The notes under the pieces: model-generated
What the model was told of the DNA's origin: nothing
The model's database searches: none
What the model saw: the letters and a program-made list of their open reading frames with translations, nothing else
Program-made: the position numbers and the translations under genes
Shown here: positions 43,462-51,701 of the stretch, one piece after another
Numbering within the stretch: the stretch's first letter is position 1
Layout: every line of letters begins with the position of its first letter
NCBI RefSeq assembly: GCF_900188235.1
Contig: NZ_FZNT01000008.1
Location: 124,001-188,000, forward strand
Direction: 5' to 3'
DNA from: Lutibacter agarilyticus
GTDB lineage: Bacteria > Bacteroidota > Bacteroidia > Flavobacteriales > Flavobacteriaceae
Length of the DNA: 64,000 bases

Positions 43462-44216
43462 TGAAAGACTTAAAAGATAGAATAAATAAAAACAGAGTTC
43501 CGAAACATGTAGCTATTATTATGGACGGAAATGGACGTTGGGCAAAACAACAAGGTAAAGCGCGTGTTTTTGGACATAAAAATGGTGTAACTTCCGTAAG
43601 AAAATCAATTGAAGCAGCAGCTGAAATTGGCATTCAATACTTAACATTATATGCTTTTTCAACAGAAAATTGGAACCGTCCAAAATTAGAAGTCAAAACA
43701 TTAATGTCGTTATTAGTTTCTTCTTTAAAAAAAGAATTAAAAACACTTCAAAAAAACAACATCAAATTAAACGCCATTGGCAACCTTGAATATTTGCCTA
43801 AAAAAGCTCAAATTGAGCTTGCTGATGTAATTGAAAAAACCAAAAATAACAGCACTTTAACCTTAACATTGGCCTTAAACTACGGATCTCGTGAAGAAAT
43901 TGTTAATGTTATCAAAAATATATCAAAAAAAGTTGTTAATAAACAATTAGACATAGAAGAAATTAGCGAAAAAATTATTAATAATCATTTATATACGTTT
44001 TCTTTGCCTGATGTTGATTTGATGATTCGCACAAGTGGCGAAAAAAGAATCAGCAATTTTTTATTGTGGCAAATAGCTTATGCAGAACTGTATTTTACAG
44101 ATACACTTTGGCCAGATTTTAGAGAAGAAAATTTATATACAGCAATTATAGATTACCAAAACAGAGAACGACGGTTTGGAAAAACTAGTGAACAAATTGA
44201 AAAATTAAATGAATAA
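43461..44216 (+). CDS. uppS: Isoprenyl (undecaprenyl) diphosphate synthase
   Basis: I start at the ATG at 43461 (MKDLKDRINKNRVPKHVAII), giving 251 residues; the longer frame overlaps DUF6089. Catalytic Asp22 is in IIMDGNGRWAKQQG. The diphosphate-binding residues follow in GHKNGV, TLYAFSTENWNRP and LMIRTSGEKRISNFLLWQIA. It makes the C55 lipid carrier for peptidoglycan and surface glycans. The stop overlaps the bamA start by 8 bp, so the two are coupled. Confidence 0.97.
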   Translation: MKDLKDRINKNRVPKHVAIIMDGNGRWAKQQGKARVFGHKNGVTSVRKSIEAAAEIGIQYLTLYAFSTENWNRPKLEVKTLMSLLVSSLKKELKTLQKNNIKLNAIGNLEYLPKKAQIELADVIEKTKNNSTLTLTLALNYGSREEIVNVIKNISKKVVNKQLDIEEISEKIINNHLYTFSLPDVDLMIRTSGEKRISNFLLWQIAYAELYFTDTLWPDFREENLYTAIIDYQNRERRFGKTSEQIEKLNE

Positions 44217-46764
44217 ATTTAAGATAGCGCTCCTACTTTTGGTGGTTATTTTTACAACTTTTGCGCAAGCTCAAGAAGTAAAAAATGATACGCTAAAAGA
44301 GACTTCAGTAGAAAATAAAACTATAGCAAAAGACACTTTACAACCTAAAACCAAGGGACCCATAAATTTTGTTGAAGATACAAAATATGAATTGGGTGGT
44401 ATTTCAGTAGTTGGGCTTAAAAAGTTTGAAGAGCAAACCGTAAAAGTTTTTACAGGGCTAAAAGTGGGTATGGAACTTAAAATACCAGGAGACAAACTTA
44501 CAAGTGCAATAAAAAAATTATACGAAACCAATCAATTTAGTAAAATTGATGTATACATTTCTAAAATTGATGGCAATACAGCTTATTTAGAATTTGATGT
44601 TTTAGAATTACCTCAACTTAGTCAAATAACTATTCAAGGTGTTAAAAAAAGCAAAGAAAAAGAACTTAAAAAAGACGCTGAGCTAAAAGTGGGTACTATG
44701 GTAACAGACAATTTAATTGTTACCACTAAAAACTACATCAAAAAAACATACCAAGACAAAGGATATTTAAATGCAAAAGTGACTTTAGACACTAAAGCTG
44801 ACACCTCAAATGTAAACTCTGTAAAAATGCTTATTAGAGTAGACAAGGGTGAAAAAGTGAAAATTAAAAACATAAATTTCATTGGAACTGAAGCTTTAAG
44901 TGACAAAATACTTAAAGGTTCAATGAAAAACACAAAACAAAAAATGTTTGGTCGTATTTGGAAAGGTTCAAAATATATTGAAGCTGATTATAAAGAAGAT
45001 CTTGAAAAACTGGTTTCAACCTACAGCAAAAAAGGATACCGTGATGCCAGAGTTTTAGATAAAACAATTACTTGGAATGATGACAACACTATAAACCTAA
45101 ACATTAATGTTGAAGAAGGTAATAAATATTACTTTGGAGACATCAAATTCTTAGGAAATAGCAAATATACCAACGAGCAATTACAAGGTATGTTGCGAAT
45201 TCAAAAAGGGGATACTTACAACGGAATTCTTTTAAAAGAACGTGTTACAGGAGACGGCACACCAGACTCGCAAGATATTGCTACTTTGTACCAAGACAAC
45301 GGATACCTATTTTCTAGAGTAATGCCTGTTGAAACTAAAATTAGTAACGACTCAATTGATGTTGAAATTAGAATTTACGAAGATGAACCTACCAAAATTA
45401 ATAAAGTAACTATTAATGGTAACGACCGTACAAATGACCACGTAGTTTATAGAGAAATTAGAACAAGACCTGGTTATTTATATAGTAAAAGTCAAATTAT
45501 TAGAACTATTAGAGAAATTGGTCAGTTAGGATTTTTTGATGCTGAAACAATTACACCTGATATTAAGCCTAACTATACGGATAAAACCGTAGATATTGAT
45601 TATACAATTGCCGAAAAAGGGGCAAGTCAAATTGAATTGCAAGGTGGTTACGGTGGTGGCTCTTTTATAGGTACTATCGGTTTGTCGTTTAATAACTTTT
45701 CAATTAGAAATATTTTCAACGGAAAGGCTTACAAACCATTACCAATGGGTGACGGGCAAACACTTTCATTACGTTTACAAAAAAGTAGATATTATACTAC
45801 GGGAAGTTTTTCTTTTGTTGAACCTTGGTTAGGAGGTAAAAAACCACAATCACTTTCACTTTCAGTCTATTATTCTGGTCAATATCGTTACAACTATGCT
45901 ACAAATAATGTAGATAAGGATCAACGATTAAACATCCTTGGAGCAAGTGCCGGAATTGGAAGAAGGTTAACATGGCCAGATGATAACTTCTCACTTTCAC
46001 AGAGCATCAGTTATCAATTATACGATTTAAAAGATTATCCTATATCAACTTTTAGTTTTGAAACAGGAAAATCAAACAACTTGGCATACAACATTACATT
46101 TTCAAGAAATTCATCAGGTCCAAACCCAATTTTCCCAAAAACAGGTTCTGAATTTGCAATCACAGGAAAATTTACGTTGCCTTGGTCTTTAATGAATAAT
46201 AAAGATTACTCAACCTTAACTGACCAAGAAAAGTACAGATGGCTAGAATATTACAAAGCTAGTTTTACTGGAAAATGGTACACTTCAATTTACAAAGATT
46301 TAATATTAATGACCAATGCTGAATTTGGTTTCTTAGGAAGATATAACAAAGAATTAGGTTATTCACCTTTTGAAAGATATTTTGTTGGGGGTGACGGAAT
46401 GGCTTCATACCAATTAGATGGAAGAACCACAGTAGCTTTAAGAGGTTATGAAAACGGTCAAATTTCATCAGTATTAGGTGGAACCATTTACAATAAATTT
46501 CAAATGGAACTTAGATATCCAATTACTTTAAAACCATCAGCATCTATTTATGCTTTAGGATTTTTAGAGGCTGGTAATGCTTATGATGGCTTTGAAGAAT
46601 TGAGCCCTTTTAACCTAAAAAGATCTGCAGGACTTGGGCTTAGAGTATTTATGCCTGCGTTTGGATTATTAGGTATTGATTTTGCTTATGGATTTGACCC
46701 AGCAACTGGACAAGTTCAAAAATCAGGATGGCAAACTCATTTTGTTATTGGGCAACAATTTTAA
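44209..46764 (+). CDS. bamA: Outer membrane assembly factor BamA
   Basis: The protein has 851 residues. A signal peptide (ending FAQAQ) is followed by a polar stretch and POTRA repeats (for example GGISVVGLKKFEEQTVKVF and RIQKGDTYNGILLKERV). The C-terminal surface-antigen barrel starts at about residue 480 and includes GGDGMASYQLDGRTTVALRG and the final barrel strand (QKSGWQTHFVIGQQF). It folds and inserts outer-membrane proteins. It overlaps uppS and is followed by two ompH genes, the standard flavobacterial arrangement. Confidence 0.96.
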   Translation: MNKFKIALLLLVVIFTTFAQAQEVKNDTLKETSVENKTIAKDTLQPKTKGPINFVEDTKYELGGISVVGLKKFEEQTVKVFTGLKVGMELKIPGDKLTSAIKKLYETNQFSKIDVYISKIDGNTAYLEFDVLELPQLSQITIQGVKKSKEKELKKDAELKVGTMVTDNLIVTTKNYIKKTYQDKGYLNAKVTLDTKADTSNVNSVKMLIRVDKGEKVKIKNINFIGTEALSDKILKGSMKNTKQKMFGRIWKGSKYIEADYKEDLEKLVSTYSKKGYRDARVLDKTITWNDDNTINLNINVEEGNKYYFGDIKFLGNSKYTNEQLQGMLRIQKGDTYNGILLKERVTGDGTPDSQDIATLYQDNGYLFSRVMPVETKISNDSIDVEIRIYEDEPTKINKVTINGNDRTNDHVVYREIRTRPGYLYSKSQIIRTIREIGQLGFFDAETITPDIKPNYTDKTVDIDYTIAEKGASQIELQGGYGGGSFIGTIGLSFNNFSIRNIFNGKAYKPLPMGDGQTLSLRLQKSRYYTTGSFSFVEPWLGGKKPQSLSLSVYYSGQYRYNYATNNVDKDQRLNILGASAGIGRRLTWPDDNFSLSQSISYQLYDLKDYPISTFSFETGKSNNLAYNITFSRNSSGPNPIFPKTGSEFAITGKFTLPWSLMNNKDYSTLTDQEKYRWLEYYKASFTGKWYTSIYKDLILMTNAEFGFLGRYNKELGYSPFERYFVGGDGMASYQLDGRTTVALRGYENGQISSVLGGTIYNKFQMELRYPITLKPSASIYALGFLEAGNAYDGFEELSPFNLKRSAGLGLRVFMPAFGLLGIDFAYGFDPATGQVQKSGWQTHFVIGQQF

Positions 46765-46775
46765 ACTAAATCAGT

Positions 46776-46783
46776 TATATTTG
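46776..46783 (+). promoter_or_regulatory. Putative -7 box upstream of the first ompH
   Basis: TATATTTG lies 12 bp after the bamA stop and 48 bp before the first ompH ATG. It could give an ompH transcript separate from bamA. Confidence 0.35.
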
Positions 46784-46831
46784 TAATTAAAATTTTAAAG
46801 TGGCACGATTATTTCTAAATACTTATTTGTA

Positions 46832-47602
46832 ATGACCAAAAAAGTTGTTTTATTTGCGTTTATTCTGCTAAGCATACAAGTGATAGCACAAAAACCTCAA
46901 AGGTTCGGATATATTGATATGGAATATATATTAGAAAATATTCCTGAATATACAGAAGCTGAGACCAGAATTAATGCGAAAGCACTTACTTGGCAGCGCA
47001 CTATTGATAAAAAACAATCTGAAATAGATGGTTTAAAAGCCGATTTAAGAAATGAAAAAGTTCTTTTAACACAAGAGTTAATTGAAGAAAAAGAAGAAGA
47101 TATAACTATTAAAGAATTAGATTTAAAAAAATTACAAGCAGCCTACTTTGGAACCAATGGAGATTTGTTCTTTTTAAGAAAGCAACTTGTTAAACCAATT
47201 CAAGATTTAGTTTACAATGCCGTTCAAGAAATTGCAGTTAAAAGAAAATATGATTTTATATTAGATAAATCAACAGCATTGGTAATGCTCTATACAAATA
47301 AACAATACGATATTAGTGATTTAGTGCTAACAAGTATTAGTAGAGTTAAAAAGATTGAAGAAGCAACTGACAAAAAAAATAAAAAAAACGCTGCAACAGT
47401 AACAAAAGAAGCTCCAGTTTTAAGCGAAGAAGCTCAAAATAAGATTGATGAAAAGGAGCAAAAAAGAGCTGAAATGAAGCAAAAGATGGAAGCTAAAAGA
47501 GCTGAACAACTTAAAAAAAGAGAAGCTTTACTTAAAGCTAATGAAGAAAAAAAACAACAACGAATAAAAGAAATAGAAGAATCAAAAAAACAAACCGAAT
47601 AA
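46832..47602 (+). CDS. OmpH/Skp family periplasmic chaperone, long form
   Basis: The protein has 256 residues and a signal peptide (MTKKVVLFAFILLSIQVIAQ). The Skp-like core has FGYIDMEYILENIPEYTEAE and the long helical arms, and FILDKSTALVMLY at the base. After about residue 185 comes a charged coiled-coil tail of some 70 residues (for example KRAEMKQKMEAKRAEQLKKR), not present in the second copy. It probably escorts outer-membrane proteins to BamA. The second ompH gene starts 38 bp later. Confidence 0.93.
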   Translation: MTKKVVLFAFILLSIQVIAQKPQRFGYIDMEYILENIPEYTEAETRINAKALTWQRTIDKKQSEIDGLKADLRNEKVLLTQELIEEKEEDITIKELDLKKLQAAYFGTNGDLFFLRKQLVKPIQDLVYNAVQEIAVKRKYDFILDKSTALVMLYTNKQYDISDLVLTSISRVKKIEEATDKKNKKNAATVTKEAPVLSEEAQNKIDEKEQKRAEMKQKMEAKRAEQLKKREALLKANEEKKQQRIKEIEESKKQTE

Positions 47603-47639
47603 AATAAGAATAATTAATTTAAAAATAAGAACAAAAAAG

Positions 47640-48140
47640 ATGAAACAATTTAAAACGTTATTAATAGTTGCAGTTATTGCTTTGGGTTTTAATACAATGA
47701 ATGCACAATCTAAAGTTGCTCACATTAACTTCATGGAATTAGTAAGTTTAATGCCAGAAGCTAAAGCGATGCAAGCTGATTTAGAAAAATTATCTAAAAC
47801 TTATCAGGATGAATTAAAAGCTGAAAATGATAAATTAGAAGCTAAATTAAAAAGATACGATGCTGAGGCTGCTTCACAAACTAACGAAGTAAATCAACAA
47901 AGAGTTGCTGAAGTTCAACAAGATCAACAAAAATTACAATTAGCAGGTCAACAAGCTCAAAAAGATATTACGAATCAAGAAACTGAGCTAATGAAACCTA
48001 TTGTTGAAAAAGCAAGAGAAGCTATTGAAGCTGTTGCAACTGAACAAGGTTTTGACTATGTTTTAGGTGCTCAAACTTTAGTGGTAGCAAAAGGAAAAGA
48101 CTTATTGCCTTTAGTAAAAGCTAAGTTAGGTATTCAATAA
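47640..48140 (+). CDS. OmpH/Skp family periplasmic chaperone, short form
   Basis: The protein has 166 residues, the usual Skp length. A signal peptide (ending NTMNAQ) is followed by KVAHINFMELVSLMPEAKAM, the helical arms rich in Gln, Lys and Glu, and the closing FDYVLGAQTLVVAKGKDLLP. It is paralogous to the preceding gene but lacks its tail. It likely forms the trimeric chaperone that carries unfolded outer-membrane proteins. A strong terminator follows. Confidence 0.95.
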   Translation: MKQFKTLLIVAVIALGFNTMNAQSKVAHINFMELVSLMPEAKAMQADLEKLSKTYQDELKAENDKLEAKLKRYDAEAASQTNEVNQQRVAEVQQDQQKLQLAGQQAQKDITNQETELMKPIVEKAREAIEAVATEQGFDYVLGAQTLVVAKGKDLLPLVKAKLGIQ

Positions 48141-48160
48141 AACAAAAATACTTTTAAAAA

Positions 48161-48187
48161 AAATCTCGCTTAGGCGGGATTTTTTTT
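48161..48187 (+). terminator. Terminator after the second ompH
   Basis: A 9-bp stem (48161-48169 with 48174-48182, one G-U pair) with a 4-nt TTAG loop runs into T8. It ends 13 bp before the murI ATG. Confidence 0.85.
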
Positions 48188-48199
48188 ACTTTTATTCTA

Positions 48200-48991
48200 A
48201 TGAAAAATCAACAAGCTATTGGTCTCTTTGATTCAGGTATTGGCGGCACTTCAATATGGAAAGAAGTTGTTAAAATATTACCTAATGAACACACCATTTA
48301 CTTAGCCGATAGTAAAAATGCTCCTTACGGTCAAAAAACCTCAGATCAAATTATTGAACTGAGTGTAAAAAACACAGAACTATTAATTTCAAAAGGATGC
48401 AAATTAATAATTGTTGCTTGCAATACGGCTACAACAAACGCTATAGATTATTTAAGATCACATTACAACATTCCTTTTATTGGTATTGAGCCTGCTATAA
48501 AGCCTGCTGCTCTTTTTAGTAAAACAGAGGCCATTGGTATATTAGCTACAAAAGGGACGCTTACAAGCAAGCTTTTTGAAAAAACAGCGAATGAATATAC
48601 CAAAAATATTACTACTATTGAACAAGATGGAGAAGGCTTGGTTGAATTGATTGAAGACGGAAAATTAAACAGCCCTGAAACACAACAATTATTAACCAAT
48701 TATTTATCGCCCATGTTACAATTTAACATAGACCATTTGGTTTTAGGTTGTACACATTATCCATACTTGATTCCTCAAATTAAAGAAATTGTAGGTCCAC
48801 TCGTTCACATTATTGATTCAGGCGAAGCTGCAGCTAGACAAACAAAAGCTGTATTAGAAAAACACCATTTATTAAATGACGTTTTAAATGAACCAACGCA
48901 TCAATTTTATACAAATACTAAAAAACTAGTGTTAGAAAATATGTTGAAAAGCGCTAAAGCTAATGTGCTAGTTAATGAGTTGGACTTTTAA
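48200..48991 (+). CDS. murI: Glutamate racemase
   Basis: The protein has 263 residues. It makes D-glutamate for peptidoglycan. Both catalytic cysteines are present: Cys74 in IVACNTATTNA and Cys184 in LGCTHYPYL. The N-terminal GLFDSGIGGTSIWKEV and YLADSKNAPYGQKT are diagnostic. It starts just after the ompH terminator and closes the envelope cluster. Confidence 0.97.
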   Translation: MKNQQAIGLFDSGIGGTSIWKEVVKILPNEHTIYLADSKNAPYGQKTSDQIIELSVKNTELLISKGCKLIIVACNTATTNAIDYLRSHYNIPFIGIEPAIKPAALFSKTEAIGILATKGTLTSKLFEKTANEYTKNITTIEQDGEGLVELIEDGKLNSPETQQLLTNYLSPMLQFNIDHLVLGCTHYPYLIPQIKEIVGPLVHIIDSGEAAARQTKAVLEKHHLLNDVLNEPTHQFYTNTKKLVLENMLKSAKANVLVNELDF

Positions 48992-49052
48992 AGAATATTC
49001 TAAACTAATAGCAACAAATTTAAATACAATTAATTCTGAACTAATAAAAAAC

Positions 49053-49085
49053 AAACCTAACAAATTTTTGAAGTCTGTTAGGTTT
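49053..49085. repeat. Inverted repeat downstream of murI
   Basis: A perfect 10-bp inverted repeat, AAACCTAACA (49053-49062) with TGTTAGGTTT (49076-49085), has a 13-nt loop. It is not followed by a T run, so it is not a typical terminator. I recall similar AAACCTAACA...TGTTAGGTTT hairpins in other flavobacterial intergenic regions. Confidence 0.55.
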
Positions 49086-49098
49086 ATAGATTGTAACT

Positions 49099-49177
49099 TT
49101 TTGCGTTAAGGATTGAAGTGGTATCCTTTTGCATGGCAAAAGATTTAACGGAAAGCCTGGCCGAAGGCAACGCCCTA
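49099..49177. other. Structured GC-richer intergenic element of possible RNA type
   Basis: The element has a 6-bp outer stem (CGTTAA 49104-49109 with TTAACG 49145-49150) enclosing a 7-bp inner hairpin (49126-49132 with 49136-49142, loop ATG). A second small hairpin follows (GCCT 49155-49158 with AGGC 49165-49168). An alternative pairing of GCGTT (49103-49107) with AACGC (49169-49173) closes the whole. It is clearly richer in G and C than its surroundings. It lies in the 3' side of the carbonic anhydrase gene on the minus strand. Confidence 0.45.
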
Positions 49178-49180
49178 AAC

Positions 49181-49690
49181 CTACTTATACCAACCTGAAT
49201 ATTTTACATAGTTGTTAGCTATTCTATCAATTTCTCCTGAAATTAATTCTTGGCTAATATCTTTCACTTTTTTAGCAGGAATACCGCCGTAAATAGTTCC
49301 AGACGGCACATGTGTACCTTTTGTAACCACTGCACCAGCTGCTATAATAGAGTTACTTTCAATTACACAATCGTCCATAACAATAGATCCCATACCTATT
49401 AATACATTGTCGTGAATGGTACAACCATGCACCATTGCATTGTGACCAATAGATACATTATTACCAATGTTTGTTGGGTGTTTTTGATATGTGGCATGGA
49501 TAACCGCTCCGTCTTGAACATTTACTTTGTTACCCATTTTTATGTAGTGTACATCTCCCCTAATTACGGCATTGTACCAAATACTACATTGTGCCCCCAT
49601 TTCAACTTCTCCAATAATAACGGCATTTTCAGCAATAAAGCAATCGTCACCAAATTTTGGAACGTTTCCGTTCAATTCTTTAATAATCAT
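49181..49690 (-). CDS. Gamma-class carbonic anhydrase-family protein
   Basis: The protein has 169 residues. The left-handed beta-helix is visible from hexapeptide-style repeats (AVIIGEVEMGAQCSIWYNAV, GCTIHDNVLIGMGSIV). Three histidines fit the metal site (HATYQKHPTN, and SIGHNAMVHGC). A C-terminal helix ends in NNYVKYSGWYK. The family includes carbonic anhydrases (Cam) and inactive relatives; the conserved histidines favour metal binding, but activity is not proven. It is 21 bp behind the PorP/SprF-like gene on the same strand. Confidence 0.92.
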   Translation of the reverse strand: MIIKELNGNVPKFGDDCFIAENAVIIGEVEMGAQCSIWYNAVIRGDVHYIKMGNKVNVQDGAVIHATYQKHPTNIGNNVSIGHNAMVHGCTIHDNVLIGMGSIVMDDCVIESNSIIAAGAVVTKGTHVPSGTIYGGIPAKKVKDISQELISGEIDRIANNYVKYSGWYK

Positions 49691-49711
49691 AATAAAATAA
49701 TTTTGAAATAA

Positions 49712-50683
49712 TTAAAAGGCATAATTAATATTAGGACAACCACTGTTTCTTGGCGTTCTACAACCAAAGTTATAGCCCAATGTTAGTTGGTTATAACCTG
49801 CATCGTCAAACAAAATTTCTCCTGTTTGTTTGGTGTAGGTGTAAGAAACCATGAAGTTCTTATAATTAATACCTATTATAGGTGTAAAATATTGTAATTC
49901 TTGAGGCAGAGCATTGTCGAAACCTTGGCGGTATGAAAAAGCTGCCCAAAGTTGAGCATCGCCTATATTTTTATAAATCTTAAAGTTGAAATCAACAAAT
50001 TTCTCACCTGTACGTTCAACAATTTGCCCCATTATTGAAGGTTCAAATTGAAGACCTTTTTTTTCACCAAAATAGTACCCAGCAGTAAACAAATAGCGTC
50101 TTAGATTTAAAGATTCATAAAAACTATCGTATAAATTTCTAGCACTTAGCACAATGTTTTTAGCCGTAAAATAAGTAAACAACCCTTTGTAATGGTATGC
50201 CATACTAAAATCGGCATTGAAATAAGCTTCACTTTGAACTATTTGAGAAATTACAGGATCATAAATTGTAAATGAGCTTTCATCAACGGTATTATTAACT
50301 GCCATTAGACCCAATCCGAATGATAATTGATTGGCATCATCAGCCCTACCCATATTGATATGATAAGCAAAAACTGCCTCAAAACCTTGTTGTGCATGGT
50401 ATCCGTTTTTATCATTAAATAAAACAACACCCGCACCAATATTATCTCCAAATCTTGTATGCGCTGTTAAAGTTTGTAGAGAAGGCGCATCTGCTACTCC
50501 ACTCCACTGGTTACGTGCTGTAAACCTAATTTTACTACAATTTCCTATACCTGCTGCAGAAGGATGTACCAAAAAAACATTGTCTGAAAGATAATCGGAA
50601 TAAACAGGTAATGTTTCTTGTGCTTTTATTGTAAAAGGTACAATAAATAGCAAACAGCTAATAAGAGTATTAAATAATTTCAT
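49712..50683 (-). CDS. PorP/SprF family T9SS membrane protein
   Basis: I use the ATG at 50683 (MKLFNTLISCLLFIVPFTIK), giving 323 residues with a clean signal peptide; a start 7 codons upstream is also in frame. The mature part begins QETLPVYSDYLSDNVFLVHP and contains AGIGNCSKIRFTARNQWSG, the family hallmark near the N-terminus. The beta-barrel ends in YNQLTLGYNFGCRTP. PorP/SprF proteins help type IX secretion and attach large type B cargo such as SprB. The type B cargo at 58288 lies 8 kb away. Confidence 0.93.
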   Translation of the reverse strand: MKLFNTLISCLLFIVPFTIKAQETLPVYSDYLSDNVFLVHPSAAGIGNCSKIRFTARNQWSGVADAPSLQTLTAHTRFGDNIGAGVVLFNDKNGYHAQQGFEAVFAYHINMGRADDANQLSFGLGLMAVNNTVDESSFTIYDPVISQIVQSEAYFNADFSMAYHYKGLFTYFTAKNIVLSARNLYDSFYESLNLRRYLFTAGYYFGEKKGLQFEPSIMGQIVERTGEKFVDFNFKIYKNIGDAQLWAAFSYRQGFDNALPQELQYFTPIIGINYKNFMVSYTYTKQTGEILFDDAGYNQLTLGYNFGCRTPRNSGCPNINYAF

Positions 50684-50760
50684 TCCTTTAAAATAGAATT
50701 TCAAATATATAATTTTTTAAGCTATTATTTTCATGCATTATCTTAATATTAACAATGATT

Positions 50761-51030
50761 TTAAAATAAAGACAGTACTTTACTTTTTTGTTCCTTGTTG
50801 CCACCTATAAAAAGTTGAATCTTCATAAAAGAAAGCACTTTTAATAAGGTTGTAAACCTGTAATCTTTTTTTGAATTTCCTGTACACAACACACTATTAA
50901 TAGCAGTTTTACTTAATTGCGTACCTAACATAATTTCACTTTTTTTAATACCATTCATTTCCATTTTTTCATGAATAATTACAGCTATTTCTCGCCTATT
51001 TGTAACCTCACTTAAGTTTATTGAAACCAT
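50761..51030 (-). CDS. Small helix-turn-helix protein (89 aa)
   Basis: The 89-residue product is helical with an HTH-like core (GIKKSEIMLGTQLSKTAINS, then a helix YRFTTLLKVLSFMKIQLFIG). By eye it resembles XRE-type or antitoxin-like DNA-binding proteins of Bacteroidota. There is no toxin partner beside it. It is divergent from the copper-efflux operon at 51178 with about 150 bp between starts, so it could be its regulator. This is inference. The Lys-rich C-terminus NKEQKSKVLSLF is short. Confidence 0.65.
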   Translation of the reverse strand: MVSINLSEVTNRREIAVIIHEKMEMNGIKKSEIMLGTQLSKTAINSVLCTGNSKKDYRFTTLLKVLSFMKIQLFIGGNKEQKSKVLSLF

Positions 51031-51160
51031 AAATTAGAATTAAAAAAAGTATTACCCTCTAATTTACAGAATTTTAACAAAACGAATAGAGATAAAATTA
51101 AAAAGTTGTTAAATTTCATTAAGAATTTAAACTACAAATAACAATTAAATTTTAAAATGA

Positions 51161-51168
51161 TATATTTG
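51161..51168 (+). promoter_or_regulatory. Putative -7 box of the copper-efflux operon
   Basis: TATATTTG lies 9 bp ahead of the chosen ATG at 51178, giving a short leader. It argues against the longer frame from 51157, which would overlap the box. Confidence 0.45.
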
Positions 51169-51177
51169 TTTTATATT

Positions 51178-51594
51178 ATGAACGAATTTTTGAAAAAAAT
51201 TACTGCTTTTTTAATGGCTTTTGTAGTCCTTTTTTCTACAATGTCATTTACCATTAGTGAACACTATTGCGGTGATCACTTGGTTGATAGTGCCTTGTTT
51301 TCAAAAGCTGCATCTTGTGGAATGGAACTAGATAAACCCGGCCCTACTAAAGATTGTAATGTTCAAAAAAAGAATTGTTGTAGTGATATTGTAAAACAGT
51401 TTGAAGGTCAAAGTGAGTTAAAAACTAACGTAACACCTATAAACTTAGAGCAACAGTTTTTTATTGCTTCATATATTTATTCATATATAAATTTGTTTGA
51501 AGGATTAGCTAACAATGTAATTCCTTTTAAACATTATACGCCCCCCTTACTTTTCAAAGATATTCAAGTTCTTGATGCTGTTTTTTTAATTTGA
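51178..51594 (+). CDS. HYC_CC_PP family protein
   Basis: The ATG at 51178 gives 138 residues with an N-terminal membrane segment (KKITAFLMAFVVLFSTMSF). The family-naming motifs are all present: EHYCGDHLVD, KKNCCSD and HYTPPLLFKD. Other cysteines (ASCGM, KDCNV) bring the total to six. The family is found beside heavy-metal RND efflux genes in Bacteroidota, as here with cusA 107 bp downstream. The Cys and His residues suggest binding of copper or silver; the mechanism is unknown. Confidence 0.88.
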   Translation: MNEFLKKITAFLMAFVVLFSTMSFTISEHYCGDHLVDSALFSKAASCGMELDKPGPTKDCNVQKKNCCSDIVKQFEGQSELKTNVTPINLEQQFFIASYIYSYINLFEGLANNVIPFKHYTPPLLFKDIQVLDAVFLI

Positions 51595-51701
51595 TTTTAA
51601 ATTTTTAGAATTCAACCCCCAATTAGCAACCGTTAATATGGGCATATTTCTGTATTTATATTTTTTAAATACATATTTCTAAACATTTAAATATCAACAC
51701 C

